This document shows positions 22,713 through 36,650 of a stretch of 64,000 nucleotides of DNA, piece by piece. The stretch comes from Phymorhynchus buccinoides (lineage: Eukaryota > Mollusca > Gastropoda > Neogastropoda > Raphitomidae). The stretch lies in the NCBI GenBank assembly GCA_017654935.2, contig CM065695.1, forward strand, positions 35,399,136 through 35,463,135, given 5' to 3'. The notes under the pieces were generated by a model. The model was not told the origin of the DNA. It saw only the letters and a program-made list of their open reading frames with translations, and ran no database searches. The translations under genes were made by a program, and so were the position numbers. Numbering within the stretch: the first letter of the stretch is position 1; each line of letters opens with the position of its first letter.

Positions 22713-23164
22713 GAAAGTTTCTGGGTTTGTTCCTCTGTGCTTTTCATCTGCACAGACTAGGCAGTGGTGGGTGTCATGTGGCTTTGACAAGGAATTGTGT
22801 GCTTTTAATGAAGAGTTATTCATCTTTGTTTATTTCATCAATCTTGATTAACCCTCTTGCATTCACATTTTTTAAAGAAAAAAACTTCTTCCAGTTCTAG
22901 TGTTCAGATTCTTTCACACGTTTTCGGGAAAATACTGTCTTTTGAAGCACACAGAGCACCATACAGTGAGTTACTATCACATCACTGCAAGTGAGAAGCT
23001 TCTTCATAGTGTGTATAACCAGCCAGAACTTTGTGTGTGATGAAAATGCCATCAGAGGGGGCATCAGAGTGGGGGCAAGCTATGGGCGGTTTAGGGCAGC
23101 TTGAATACACAGAAGCAACTTCCAGCTGAGCGGTTTGGGGCAGAATAAATGTAAGAGGGTTAAA
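22713..23164. other. Unassigned stretch
   Basis: No exon or complete element recognised. Confidence 0.4.
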
Positions 23165-23560
23165 GAATTAAGTGGTGTAGAGTGGCACAGAGGTAACATG
23201 TTACTGTTAGCCTCGTGCACGATAAACTCGAGTTCGAACCTGAGTACACGCAATTTTTCCTCTAACTCTGCACTAGGCCTTATTGTCTGAAAGTGGAGCC
23301 TTTCGGATGAGACGATAAACCAATGTCCTGTGTGCCCATGCACTTACTTCATGTGTGACTTAGTACATGTTAAACCCAGTGGCAACGAAAAAGTTGTCAT
23401 TTAGTCAATATTTACCCCCTTCCTTCCTCATCAGTCACACAAAAATCGCATTTAAAAAAAAACAAAAAATGGGTGGCACGCCTCTGGCTGCAATGCGCTC
23501 TCCAGGTGGGAGAAACCCGAATTTCACAGAGACGCCTCTGACTATAAATTAAAAAATAAG
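23165..23560 (+). mobile_element. tRNA-derived SINE
   Basis: A pol III type promoter is visible: box A-like TGGCACAGAGG at 23183-23193 and box B-like GAGTTCGAACC at 23230-23240. A central block GAGCCTTTCGGATGAGACGA at 23296-23315 follows, then an A-rich run and a tail with GCGCTCTCCAGGTGGGAGAA and CGAATTTCACAGAGA. I recognise this block order from SINEs common in gastropod genomes, from memory and not checked. Target duplication not found. Confidence 0.75.
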
Positions 23561-23910
23561 TAAAAGCTGGAGCTGGAACAGTGGAAGCTAAGCCTTTTTA
23601 TTTGCATACAAATCTCCCCCAAGTCAGCACACATTTTTCTCTCAACCATTTTTAGGTAAGACCTCATTTATGACGTCTACCATCTTTAGTTTATCCAGGT
23701 GGCAAGTCATATAAACATATCCCCTATACTTTTTGTGTGTGTGCGTGCATGCTTGCATGCATGTGTGCATGCGTGCATGTCACTGGGTGCTTAAGTAATT
23801 CTGTCCAAAGTACGACCAGTCACCATTGACCAGATTTGTCTACTAATTTAGTCAACTACAGTTCAGGGGATCTACAGAATGGAAATTGGAAGCTGACCCC
23901 AGCACTGTAT

Positions 23911-23931
23911 GTGTATGTGTGTGTGTGTGTC

Positions 23932-23993
<62 letters not shown>

Positions 23994-24009
23994 TCTGTGT
24001 GTGTGTGTG

Positions 24010-24067
<58 letters not shown>

Positions 24068-24107
24068 TGTGTGTCACTCTGTGTGTGTGTGTGTGTCACT
24101 GTGCGTT
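23911..24107. repeat. GT microsatellite
   Basis: (GT)n of about 195 bp with CACT and CTCT interruptions. Confidence 0.95.
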
Positions 24108-24244
24108 TAACCCAACTAAGTAGAGGACACAACCAACAACTGAGTGTTGTTCTGTGTCACACTGAATACAGGCATGTAGCTCAGGACTTCTTTCCCAGGA
24201 CAATCATGGACTGGAACAAGTTGTCTGGGGCAGTGATGTCCTGA
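24105..24244 (+). pseudogene. LINE reverse-transcriptase C-terminal fragment
   Basis: Plus-strand frame reads TQLSRGHNQQLSVVLCHTEY and then FFPRTIMDWNKL before a stop. FFPRTIxxWN is the conserved tail found at the C-terminus of CR1/L2/Jockey-type ORF2 proteins. Only the last 45 codons remain, with a GT microsatellite immediately upstream. Confidence 0.7.
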
Positions 24245-25323
24245 GGCCCCAGTCATAGGCCATTGACCTATTAAAATTGAAAATCACCTATTGTATTCCC
24301 CACTCTCAGGACAAATGTATGATTAAAATTTTAACACTGGCACGTTTTGTCTTATTGGTTTCTGCAAGACATTGTCCTATTGATTTCTCTTGTCTCAGGA
24401 CAGTTTGTCCTATCACTTTTCGATTCTCTGTACATCACTGCTGTTACAGCTCCAACTCGCGACGTTTTCCAGTCCAGAGTGAACTAACTCACCAGAGCTT
24501 TTTTTTTTCCCCAATAGCTTATGTGTACCTGTTAGATCTATGCATCATGATGCCCGGGATCCACAGAGAAACTTAACTGGCTGGATCACTAAATTAGTTT
24601 AGGGTGTTTTGTCTGACCTGGAACCTCGACAGGTTCTTACGTTCTGAGTTAAACTTCCGTTCTGAGATTACCACCCCACCCCTCAGTGTGTGCAGCAGCA
24701 TGCAACCTAACCCAACCCAACTCTAACCCAAACTAATTCTAACCCTAACCCAACCCGAAACAGAATGGCGGAAGTTAGGTGATGGATTTGAGCATGCGCA
24801 GGTAATTTTGGAACAAGGCCAAGCCCAGAACATCATACACAGGTATAGTGCCAATGAATCAGTGTTGATTGTGGGCAATCAACTGGAAGAAGTGTGCGAG
24901 TGTGTGTGTGTGTGCGTGCATGTATCTGTGTGTAATGTGTGTGTGTCACTGTGTGTCCACATGCATGTGTGTGTACATACATGACGTATGTGTGTATGTT
25001 AATATTCAGGATCTGGATCTGGAAGCATACGTCACTGGCGCCACTTCTGATGAAAGTCATGACAGAACTTGGAAGGCGCATATATTTTAGAAGACAGAAT
25101 TTGGGTGAAAGACCGAATGTTTGCACTGGCTTTCATTTTCAAGCCCATTGTTGTTGTATGTGTTGTAATTGTTGTTTTGTCTCAATCATAATGTGTTTGT
25201 TTATTGTTGAACTGTTTTCTGTTTATAGAAAGTAAGAAACGTGTAATATATTAGGTTTTTTGTTTTTATTTCGTACTTCACTAATTTGGCGTATGTGTCA
25301 CAGGGAAAAGGGGGCATGTGCTT
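24245..25323. other. Unassigned stretch with short telomere-like and GT tracts
   Basis: 24700-24760 has degenerate CCTAACCC-type repeats, and 24896-24990 has interrupted (GT)n. No exon recognised. Confidence 0.5.
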
Positions 25324-25678
25324 TCAGGTCAGGTCAGGTAGTTAGGACATTAGGCCTTGCGGCCTCTTCACTGTCCTTTCATTTTCGTTTGAACTTTTGC
25401 ACAGCTGAGAGGTTTTTATATTTTGTTTGGGGCAAATCTGCCTTCTCAGCAACACTTGTTCAAACAAGAGGCAGTTCTACCCAATCCAAAAGTGTTAGAC
25501 TACCTCCAAAAGTAGTCTACTTGAGTACATAACTTTTTGTACAAGAGAAGAGAGATGGAAAAGTCCAGGAAACATCCCTGGACAACTGGCTGATATCAAT
25601 CAACATTCTGCGATTCTGTGTCTCTCCATCAAGAGGCCGCGAGGCCTGGCTGCAATGAAGATATGACCTGACCTAACC
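25324..25678. repeat. Inverted-repeat element (about 355 bp)
   Basis: The left end carries AGGTCAGGTCAGGTAGTTAG, then TTAGGCCTTGCGGCCTCTT; the right end, read inward, carries GGTTAGGTCAGGTCAT, then CAGGCCTCGCGGCCTCTT. The arms are about 40-48 bp. No clear target duplication and no coding capacity. Confidence 0.65.
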
Positions 25679-26769
25679 TTGGACAGCTTTGTAATAGTCA
25701 CAGTGCATTTGACTGATTCGTTTGTTGTGACAATCTGGTTTTCAACGTTTCTGTCCTCTGCTGAAATGTTTCTGTTTTAAGACTGCCAACTCCTGAATGT
25801 GAATGCAGACGAATTGTTTGTAGGTCAGCATACCTTGGAGCGATTGATAGCACAGCGTCAAGCATGTGCTTTGACTGTCCGTGCTTGTTGTGAGCCGTTC
25901 CATTTGACGTGACCACCCTCAGAAAAAAATACAAAGATGAATGCAGAATTCTTCTAGCACAATATCACAACACTCATGAAAGCAATGGAAGTTAACTCCC
26001 ACTTTCCCGTGTTAATCGTGCTCATCGTTTTTTCCATCTTTGCAGATGAATGTGGATAAAATTAACAATTCCACTATTTCTTTTGTTGGAGGATGCTAGG
26101 GTCTTCAAAATGGCGGCTAACTCCCTCCGCAAAATAATTTATTTTGCTATGTTGTTGTTTTTCAAAATATTTGAATTAAAGCAGATCATTTCCTTATTTC
26201 TAAGGATTATAATTGTAAGAATACAGTCCTGGCCATTTTCATTGGATTTTTTCCTCATTGATCAACCGAAACGTGAGAAAAATTAGGTTACAGACCACAA
26301 GTACGAACACGCACAAAATCTCTTCTGCTTTTGCTTCTGTTTCTGTGGGTTAGTTGAAAGGGCCACTTCTGTAGCAATTTATCGACGAAAAAAAGTTTTT
26401 GTTGCTGTTTTTGTCTCAGTGTTTATTGTGGCCATGCACCACCAATAAGACGCGCGCGCGCGCATGTATGTGAAGATCAGGAAAAGTTGTTTGACAAATA
26501 GTTACGGGGTTGGCCCAATATGTCAGTGTTCCAGGCCCGTTGTGTTCCAGGACCATTAGGTCCTAGGCCTGTAGCATTCTATCAACAAATGACGCACTGA
26601 GATAGGCATAGCCTACCACAAGTACACAAAACATTATTAGAATATTTAGTGTTCCATACATTTAACTTTAGTTTAGTTCTTATCTTAGAAATGTAGCGAG
26701 GACAAGTAGTCAAATATTTGAGTTTTCCCCCACGATTTCTGTTATAGACACAATTAATTTTCCAAAGTT
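25679..26769. other. Unassigned intergenic stretch
   Basis: AT-rich, with a short (CG)n at 26451-26464. It may include the remaining 3' end of the retrotransposon that follows, but no boundary is visible. Confidence 0.4.
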
Positions 26770-27285
26770 AATAAAATTTCAGCCGACGACATCTTCAAGG
26801 GGAATGTTAAAATCACAATCAAGTCGTTGTTTAGCTCCAGATTTAGCTAGTTTATCTGCTGTTTCATTTCCTGTCAACCCACAATCAGAAGGAACCCAAC
26901 AAAAATCTATATAGTACTATATATTCCTTGAATCCTTGTACAATGTATGAGATGATGGATACTTCGAGCCTTACCATCCCAATTTTGTAGAGATTGTAAG
27001 ACAGATTTTGAATATAAGAATATTATAAAAGGACATGGGAGAATCATAAATGTAAGTCAAAGCCATCAATATTGCATATAATTCTGCTGTAAATATAGAA
27101 AATCCTTTGCCAAGATGAAAATTCTTTTTAATATTTAGACTTGGTATGACAAAACCAGAACCACTACCAATGTTATCTATAACTGAGCCATCAGTATAAA
27201 TTTTAAGGTGATTACTATAACAGCTGTCTAGGTGTTCTCTGACTTCATTCACCAAAACATTTACATTTTCACCTTGCATTGAAAT
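26770..27285 (-). pseudogene. Non-LTR retrotransposon RNase H segment
   Basis: The minus strand encodes an RNase H domain: LKIYTDGSV with the first catalytic Asp, then FTAELYAILMAL with the catalytic Glu. A frameshift follows, and in another frame the C-terminal part is FCWVPSDCGLTGNETADKLA with its conserved final Asp (D in TADKLA). The region that should hold the third catalytic Asp reads YSKSVLQSL, so that residue seems lost. RNase H after RT points to the I-like group of non-LTR elements. The matching RT portion lies next door in the opposite orientation. Confidence 0.8.
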
Positions 27286-27289
27286 GCAA

Positions 27290-27919
27290 TGTATTGAAAT
27301 ATCAACAGTGTGTCACATTTTTAGGAGTCTTTTTCACATCTAAACTTAGCTGGAAAAAGCATATAGAAAATCTATTAAATAAGGTTAGAAAAAGATTCAA
27401 TTTCTTTTAAATTATTAACTATAAGTTGGGGTCAAGGTACGAAAATATTGTTGCATTTGTCAATTTCTTTAGTTCGATCTAAGTTAAAGTATGGTCAAGA
27501 AGTCTATTTCTCTGCTCCAAATTATCTTTTTTTAAAGCTACAGAGTATGGACAGCAAAGCAGTTAAACTGGCTTTAGGAGTGCCAGTTCATGCAAATACA
27601 ATCAAAACTGCGCCTATCAAGCGGCAGAGGTTTTACCTCATTGTGAACAACGGCTCTTAGAAGTATCAAAATATGTCATTAGAAGCCTATCAGTCCAAAA
27701 TTATGTTACTGAGGAACTTTTCATAGACTCTAACAATGATTTCCCAAAACGAGCTAGAAACATGTCATATTTACAACCAATTAGAAATTACTCGTCTACA
27801 CTTATGTCTGACTGTAACATTGATTTAACATCAGTTCCAGAGGTTCCCATCATACCTAAGATTCTTCCTTGGGAGCATATGTGTGGACATTTAGATTATG
27901 ATTACACACAAATGTTTTG
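27290..27919 (+). pseudogene. Non-LTR retrotransposon RT C-terminal segment, inverted
   Basis: Plus-strand frames read CVTFLGVFFTSKLSWKKHIE, then SLVRSKLKYGQEVYFSAPN, then EQRLLEVSKYVIRSLSVQNY and finally IPKILPWEHMCGHLDYDY. These are successive parts of the thumb and connection region of an ORF2 protein, separated by at least two frame changes and stops. In an intact element this would come directly before the RNase H segment at 26770-27285, but the two are head to head. Confidence 0.8.
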
Positions 27920-27923
27920 AAAG

Positions 27924-28064
<141 letters not shown>

Positions 28065-28393
28065 CGTCTTCGTTCTTTGATTTAACGTCTATCCACCTTA
28101 CAGTGATCTTAGACCCCCCCAAAAAAAAATGTATGTGTAGTATGATTATGATGTATGTGTTTGATGGGTAAGGGGTATGTGGGTCTGAGTATATATGTGA
28201 TTATAGGCCCTATGTTAGTGAAATGTTAGTGAAATACTTAAACTTAGAATTATGTCTAAACATTCAAAAGAAGCACACAATAAATGAACAATATTAAACT
28301 CCAAAAAAGAAAAGTAAAATAGATAACAAGCACATTAAAGCAAAGGTCCAATTGGGCTCCTAATAAGTCCCCGAACAATTTCTAGAATCTTTA

Positions 28394-28432
<39 letters not shown>

Positions 28433-28617
28433 GCTTGTCGTGTTCCGCAACCATAATTATGAGATCCCAGCAAGCACTAATTATAAGGAGGCGGGCTGCT
28501 TCTGGAGGGGCTGGGATGGAATTCATTTACCCTGGAGAAGCCTGAATACTGGACCCACTATAGCAGATCACCGCCAACTCGATCACTTGGTGACTGCGGT
28601 AAGCATAAAGGCTACAC
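28065..28617. other. Unassigned stretch
   Basis: No exon recognised. The last 100 bp may belong to the repeat that forms the left arm of the large inverted repeat. Confidence 0.4.
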
Positions 28618-30850
<2,233 letters not shown>

Positions 30851-31795
30851 TCAATGAATCACCAACCGTGACAACACATAGCATGATGATTATGGTGTAA
30901 AAAAAAAGTGCATACCGAACAACATAGAAGCTAAGAGTTTGTACTTGGGTCATATGATAACTGTCTTATTCAATAGCTTTTTAGGACGTTCATGATAGTT
31001 TTAGGTCTAATAAGCGTTCAACTGTCGCCGAGTCTTCGATCTGAGCGAGTTTTGACAGGTATGTTTGTTTTATGGTAGGCCTAATAAAGGGAAAGCTAAA
31101 AGTAGACTCTGCAAGATATTCAACTGGCGGGTAGCCTACACGAAGTGTGTCTGATCTTTACTACACTTTGGTACACAATCGTGATAGCTAGCCATACCAG
31201 TGTGGCATAGCCGTGAATAATTTGTTGTGTTGAAGGTTGTTTTGGGGTGCCAGCTAGGCCTAGTAAATTCTCTTGTAATTGCAGGTTAATTAGGCGGCCT
31301 TGGCGTAGACACGGTACAGGCCAGCTGTGTAAAAGCCATAGGTGTGTAACCCGTTTGGTGTTCTGTCACTGAGTCAGATTACAGGTGTGAACGTGTGCAG
31401 GCAAAATCGTCTTGTTTTACTGTTTTAACTGTGTTGCTGTAGACTGAGTGTAGGCCTTAATGTATACATTTATGATAGTCTGTCGTGTGTGGAATTCTGA
31501 TCATGGTTTCCAGGAAAATAGCATGACCAGGCACCTGCAATTCGATCTTATCTGTCAGGGCTGGGCTGAAAATTGTTTGCTGTGTTGACACACACACAAA
31601 AAGTTGTGACTTATTAGTAGGGCTAGAACCATGGACCGTACTATGCTAGAACTTAATTGTCTTCTGTTTAAATGCGTTATTAAAAAAATGAGTGTTGCTC
31701 CAAGGGCGTTCATTTTGTTAGTGACATGAACTTTCAATTTACATTCGGATTTGTATCTCCGCCTTGGAAGTTATGTTTTTGCTTTGTAAAATTCC

Positions 31796-31835
<40 letters not shown>

Positions 31836-31850
31836 GCGTGTGCGTGTACG

Positions 31851-31942
<92 letters not shown>

Positions 31943-32349
31943 TGTGATAAGTTTTTATTGGAGCCTCTAGAGCCACAGAAGTTTTTTAAACAAAATCTTA
32001 TTCATCAGAATAGCATTCCATTTCCCAAATTATGGTACAATAATGTGTAAGAGAGCATCAAGCATATAGCTTAATAGGAATCGATCAGAAATAATTAAGG
32101 GGAGTAATTTTATGGTGTGTTGGAGTGATCTTGCCTAATTCAATCAGGTCAAACAGGGGAAGCTACTCTACCATCAGCTCTCGCCTTGTGTGTTTGAGCA
32201 GACATACAGCACTTAGAACACCGTGTGTCATTGTTGCATTGGTATTTGACCGAGTAATGGAGGTAAGCAACTCTAATTGTCACGAAGTGCTCTCCCCTAG
32301 TTTTATCCTCCACAAAAGTGCTTATCCACTGGATTTTTTTTCCTTGCAG
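30851..32349 (+). other. Upstream region of the FN3-like gene
   Basis: A strong donor TTTTGACAG|GTATGT at 31050-31064 could end a 5' untranslated exon spliced to the acceptor at 32348-32349, but nothing else supports this. (GT)n at 31798-31830 runs into (GA)n at 31855-31940. No other element recognised. Confidence 0.35.
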
Positions 32350-32377
32350 TTCTGATGTTGGAGATACTCCACAAACA

Positions 32378-32652
32378 ATGGCGGAATTTGAGGACGAGGA
32401 TCTCAACACGGTAACGGAATCGCTGGCACAGTCGGAAGATGTTCGCCGCATCAAGGAGGAGTGGGCGCGCCTCCACATGACAGCCAATGACTGTCCAGAT
32501 CAGGGGTCAGAGGGCACCGCCACAGATCCTAAGACTAAAATAGAACAGGATGCGACGAAGAAGCCTCCATCCCGTCTTCCATCATTGGACTCGATGGTTG
32601 ACCGTATCCCTTCCATCCCTTCCATGGAAATAAGTACAGGCCTTGGGAAAAA
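32378..32652 (+). CDS. FN3-like protein gene, first coding exon
   Basis: Acceptor TTTTTTTTCCTTGCAG ends at 32349 and the exon begins with about 28 nt of leader before an ATG in good context (A at -3, G at +4). The 91 codons read MAEFEDEDLNTVTESLAQSE and then DVRRIKEEWARLHM, an acidic and probably helical N-terminus, then a Pro/Ser-rich linker (KKPPSRLPSLDSMVDRIPSI). No signal peptide or membrane segment, so the product should be cytosolic. The donor AAAAA|GTGAGG leaves phase 2, matching the acceptor at 33112. I do not recognise the family. An upstream non-coding exon is implied by the acceptor. Confidence 0.7.
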
Positions 32653-33112
32653 GTGAGGTTATTTTATAACCTTAATTCAGTAAATAATTGGATAAGAAAT
32701 ATACAAATAGATTTACATACAAAGGATTCAAACAGAAAGGAGAAAAATCAAATACATGTGATACAATCTAAAAAAGAAAAAAGTGAGAAAGAAGGAAAGT
32801 GTGTGACAGAATCTATTATACAGGCCATTTTTTACAAAAAAAATTTAAGAATATTTTTCAAACCCAATTTTACTCTAAGTTTTGGATTTTAGGCCGAGTT
32901 ATTGTAGGCCTACATTGAGAAAGAATTTTTTTTAGAACATACGCAAATGTTTGGTAGATTTTATGCATATAATCTTCTGATTTTTAAATTTCTGATTGCA
33001 ATGTAAAACCTGTGTGTGTGTCTTTTATTTAACGTCTATCCACTTCTCGTGATATTAGATGTAAAAAAACCTCTCAAAACTTCTGTGTGTGTGTGTGTGT
33101 GTGTGTTTCCAG

Positions 33113-33560
33113 GCTTCCAGACCTGGGATCTGTGGGGCATCGTCTGGGCATCATGGCGGACCCTAAAGATCTGGAGCCCCAGGCTGTCACCCTGGAAAAG
33201 ACAGCCTACAACTTCGGCGCCAACACTCCCACCCAGACGGACATCAAATGGACCCCGCCCTCCAACCACAGCCAGTTCAAATCTCTGACCTACGACATCG
33301 AAGTGGACGTCGGTCAGGGCTGGACTTCTCTAACCGACAACCGTCTTCCGATCCTTAGAGTGTATTTCACATCAGACAAGATCATCATGGGACGTTTCTC
33401 CAAAGTGCAAGAAGCGGAGCCGTTGGCGTTGCGGCTGAGGATTCGAGCGACTGGAGTGATAAAGACACGCACGCAGGAGGAGAGCATTAGCGGTCCTTGG
33501 AGTCAGGAGATCTGGCTTTACATGGAAGGGTCCACGATTACTAATAACACTGCTGTGTAA
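33113..33560 (+). CDS. FN3-like protein gene, last coding exon
   Basis: After acceptor GTGTTTCCAG the frame continues KLPDLGSVGHRLGIMADPKD and stays open to TAA at 33558, giving a 240-residue protein for both exons. Residues about 130-230 look like one fibronectin type III domain: TDIKWTPPS with the B-strand Trp, LTYDIEVDVGQGW for strand C, LALRLRIRATG for strand F, and SGPWSQEIWLYM for strand G, recalling a degenerate WSxWS box. No enzyme motif is visible. Cytosolic single-FN3 proteins with N-terminal coils exist in animals, but I cannot place this one. Codon use and base composition contrast clearly with the AT-rich surroundings. The GT microsatellite at 33084-33106 lies immediately in front of the acceptor. 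Confidence 0.75.
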
Positions 33561-34953
33561 AGAAAAAAACCCTTGTTGCAGTGACAATTTTCCATGCTTT
33601 CAATTTGGCTGGATGGTAATTTCGGTGACTACAGGGTTCTTTTTCTTCTTCTTTTTTTTTTAAAGTTGAGAAGGTGGCGTGTTTGTGGTTATTGTTGAGG
33701 GCTGAACTTGAAGATTCACACTTGGATCTGCCTGTGAAAAATGTTCTATAGCATAACATATTTTGTTGACACACATTTGTTTAATTTGTGCATTATTTTT
33801 GATTTGTGTAAAGAAAGTGTTATTTTTTATCATGTTCTACTGATTGAACAGGGTAAGGAAGATACATAATTGTGTCTGCACTAAAACAGGGTGGCAACAA
33901 GTTTTCTTTCTTCTTTCTAATATAGGTTTGGGTGTTCGCTAGACAGGCTGGTATATATTCCATGTTTCAAGCTTATTTTACCATTTGATTCCAAAGCCAA
34001 TTATCTGTATAGTGTGTTACTGGTCAGTAGTGTTATGATATCTGATCTTTTGAAAATTGAATGACTACCTTCCTTTTGGGGTAAAACTTAAGTGCAGCAC
34101 AAGCATGCACATGTTTAATACAGTGGAAACTCCCTTATAAAACCTCCCATTATAAGACTCCCTCCCATATAAGACCTACTTCTCTGAGGCATTGCCCTTC
34201 TTTGTAAGTATTAAAATTACCTCCCTTATAAAACCCCTCCCTTATAAGACCTCATTTTGGGATGATGTTTGAAGCTCTTATAAAGGAGGTTCCACTGTAT
34301 TCATGTCATTTGTGACCACTGGTACACAGTCTTTTTTTTCTTTTGCTGTCCCATCTTCTAGGCCGTACAATGGCGTAGCTCCCAAGCTGCTCATTCCGAA
34401 TCCCAATTCAATGCCACATCCTGGCTTGTCAGGTTGCAGAATCCAAGACCAGCAGTCCAAGGGGAGCGAGTCTATGTTAGGCCGTCAGGAGGCAACCAAC
34501 CGAGGAGCGACACTGCACTGCTGCCGAGTCACTTTGGTGGAGTTCAGTGGAGTCTGTTCTGAGCTAACATACGAAGAACACCTACTCAACCCCCTACTGA
34601 CAACACACTATACAGTCTTACTCTTTTTTTTTTATTGGATTCACAAGGTGGATATTATTTTTGCATGGCGCATGCAATGTTGGGGGAACGAAATCAGAAC
34701 TGAAGGAAACATCTTGTATCAACACAACCCAGTGTAGATTCAAACCTAGTGCCCGGATTGAGCATAATCATTATGAACCATTGAAAAGAAAAAAGTGTGG
34801 TAAACAAATTTTGATTTAAGAGTGATTTGGACTGAAAGTGTATACGTCTGAAGAATCCCGGGATAAAAGATGACAGAGAAATATCGACTTTTGTTTAGAG
34901 TTCATTGGGTAGATTTTAATGGGCCAAATTGTATATTTCTGTATTTGAATAAA
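33561..34953 (+). other. Probable 3' untranslated region with poly(A) signal
   Basis: AT-rich sequence after the stop. An AATAAA at 34948-34953 is a plausible cleavage signal, followed by GT/T-rich DNA. The stretch contains the TA-flanked element at 34121-34297. A 144-codon frame at 34303-34737 shows no domain and I do not call it a gene. Without transcripts the 3' end is a guess. Confidence 0.4.
34121..34297. mobile_element. TA-flanked MITE CAGTGGAACCTCCC (177 bp)
   Basis: TA at 34119-34120 and 34298-34299; inverted ends CAGTGGAAACTCCCTTATAA and, inward from the right, CAGTGGAACCTCCTTTATAA. Subterminal words CCTCCCTTATAAGACC are repeated. Sister copies are at 37179-37339 and 50671-50857. 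Confidence 0.85.
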
Positions 34954-35262
34954 GCTTTATTTGTTATGCAGTAGTTGTAGTTTGGATTATGTGTATTCCT
35001 TTTACTACAAGTTACTTCAGATAAACTTGACAATGTGTTTCGTGCATGCGGTATATTTCATTTACTATGCATGCATCTGGGTGTAACTAACAAGTTTTAG
35101 ATTGTTAACCTGCACTTGTTTTGCCCCAATACTTATTTGTTCAACTCAACAAACTGATGAAATTTTCAAGTGGTTGACTGTGTTTACTTTGATTTGCAGT
35201 GTTTAAGGCATTACTTTTTGCACAGTTCAAACTCTATGATGTAAGGCAACACAAGATTATTC

Positions 35263-35299
<37 letters not shown>

Positions 35300-36487
35300 A
35301 ATGTATGTGTGTGTGTGTGGTGTGCATGTTTGTGAGTGTGTGCGTGCGTGTGAAAGTAATGGGATGGAATGGAAATATATAGTAATTTTAATGCAAGATG
35401 AATTTTCATTGATAATTCTTATTTCAATAGCTATAAACTCCGTCCATTTTTTGGCCTGTGTGACCTGTGATATGAGAATTATATGCTTTGCAGTTTTTAC
35501 ATTCCAAAGTTTTCCTCACAGGGTTTGCAATGAAAAAAAAAGAAGAAGAAAAATATACTTTGTGTGTGTGTGTGTGTGTTTGTGTTGTGTGTGTGTGTGT
35601 GTGAGTGAGTGTGTGTGCTCGTATTCCAAACAAAAGCGGACAATCATTTTTGGGGTTTTCTTCTTAGAAACAGCATGCAATGTGCACATAAATTTGACGT
35701 TTACGACACATTTTCATCATTAAAATCATCCATTTGTGAGGTATTTTCATCATAAAAGTACCTTTCACTAGTTTTAGAACATTAAAAATGACTAAACTGC
35801 AATTTCTGAATCATTTGCACATGTTGCATGATTAGAGCTCAAAATTAACAAATCACAATCAATAGTAGTTGGTTTTTTAAGGGAAAAGAAAACAAGAAAA
35901 ATACGAACAGAAAGAGTACACTCTTTCAAACCCAGCCGTACGCAATGCAAAGTATAATGGAAGGCATACTTTATTTGTTATTTGTTGTATACACTACACA
36001 ACTGTATACAGTAGGAAAATACACTGTTCAAATACTGACCCTTTCAGTCAGTTTGATGTGTTATATCAACAAATTATACAAAACTGTAATCCAAACAATT
36101 CAGCAATATATAATAAAACATAAGCATAGTTATACATTATATTTTCTATGATGAAAACCTAAGCACAGAATGAACCCTTTTCACCTTGCCTATTTTGACC
36201 TGCGGACTGCACTCTCTGAGAGTGAGCTACACATCACTACTAACAACTAACAAAACTAACCTAAACAGGCTCACAAATGCTTCACATCCGCACCACGAGT
36301 TCAGAAAGTCACAAGCTCATTAATATTCATGAGATTAATAGCGAAAGTGGAGGTCTAAGCCCACAAATTTGTTGGACTCAGGCGCTGGTGTTGCACTTAA
36401 TGTGCCTGACAATTTGTCGGGTGTAGGGCAGAATGAGTTAATCTGTTCTGAAAATGTTGCTTAAAATACACACTGCACAAAACAGTA
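34954..36487. other. Intergenic, AT-rich
   Basis: Interrupted (GT)n at 35263-35350 and 35558-35618. Nothing else recognised. Confidence 0.5.
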
Positions 36488-36650
36488 CTGTATTTTACGG
36501 ACTACAAGGCGCACCTGATTATAAGGCGCACCCCTCAAACTTTACACAAAATTCAGATTTTGTAATTACAGTTTCTTACTATATTATCAGTCACATTATA
36601 AGGCACAAGGGTCTCAGTCTAGATCTAGTCTTATAGTCCGTAAAATACGG
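36488..36650. mobile_element. TA-flanked CGGACTATAAGG-family MITE (163 bp)
   Basis: TA at 36486-36487 and 36651-36652; ends CTGTATTTTACGGACTACAA and, inward from the right, CCGTATTTTACGGACTATAA. Near-palindromic and very similar to 21533-21719. 36651-37178 holds no other feature. Confidence 0.85.

Noticed and set aside
23183..23240. Possible tRNA gene
   Set aside because: Only box A- and B-like words are present; no cloverleaf can be closed and the segment continues into a SINE body.
27448..27660. Independent 70-codon gene
   Set aside because: It is one frame of the decayed RT segment.
32378..33560. Rho GDP-dissociation inhibitor as identity for the two-exon gene
   Set aside because: Length and beta-rich C-terminal half suggested it, but none of the RhoGDI landmark segments is present; an FN3-like fold fits better.
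34303..34737. 144-codon plus-strand frame
   Set aside because: No recognisable domain, mixed composition, starts inside a MITE-flanking stretch, and lies in the probable 3' UTR of the FN3-like gene.
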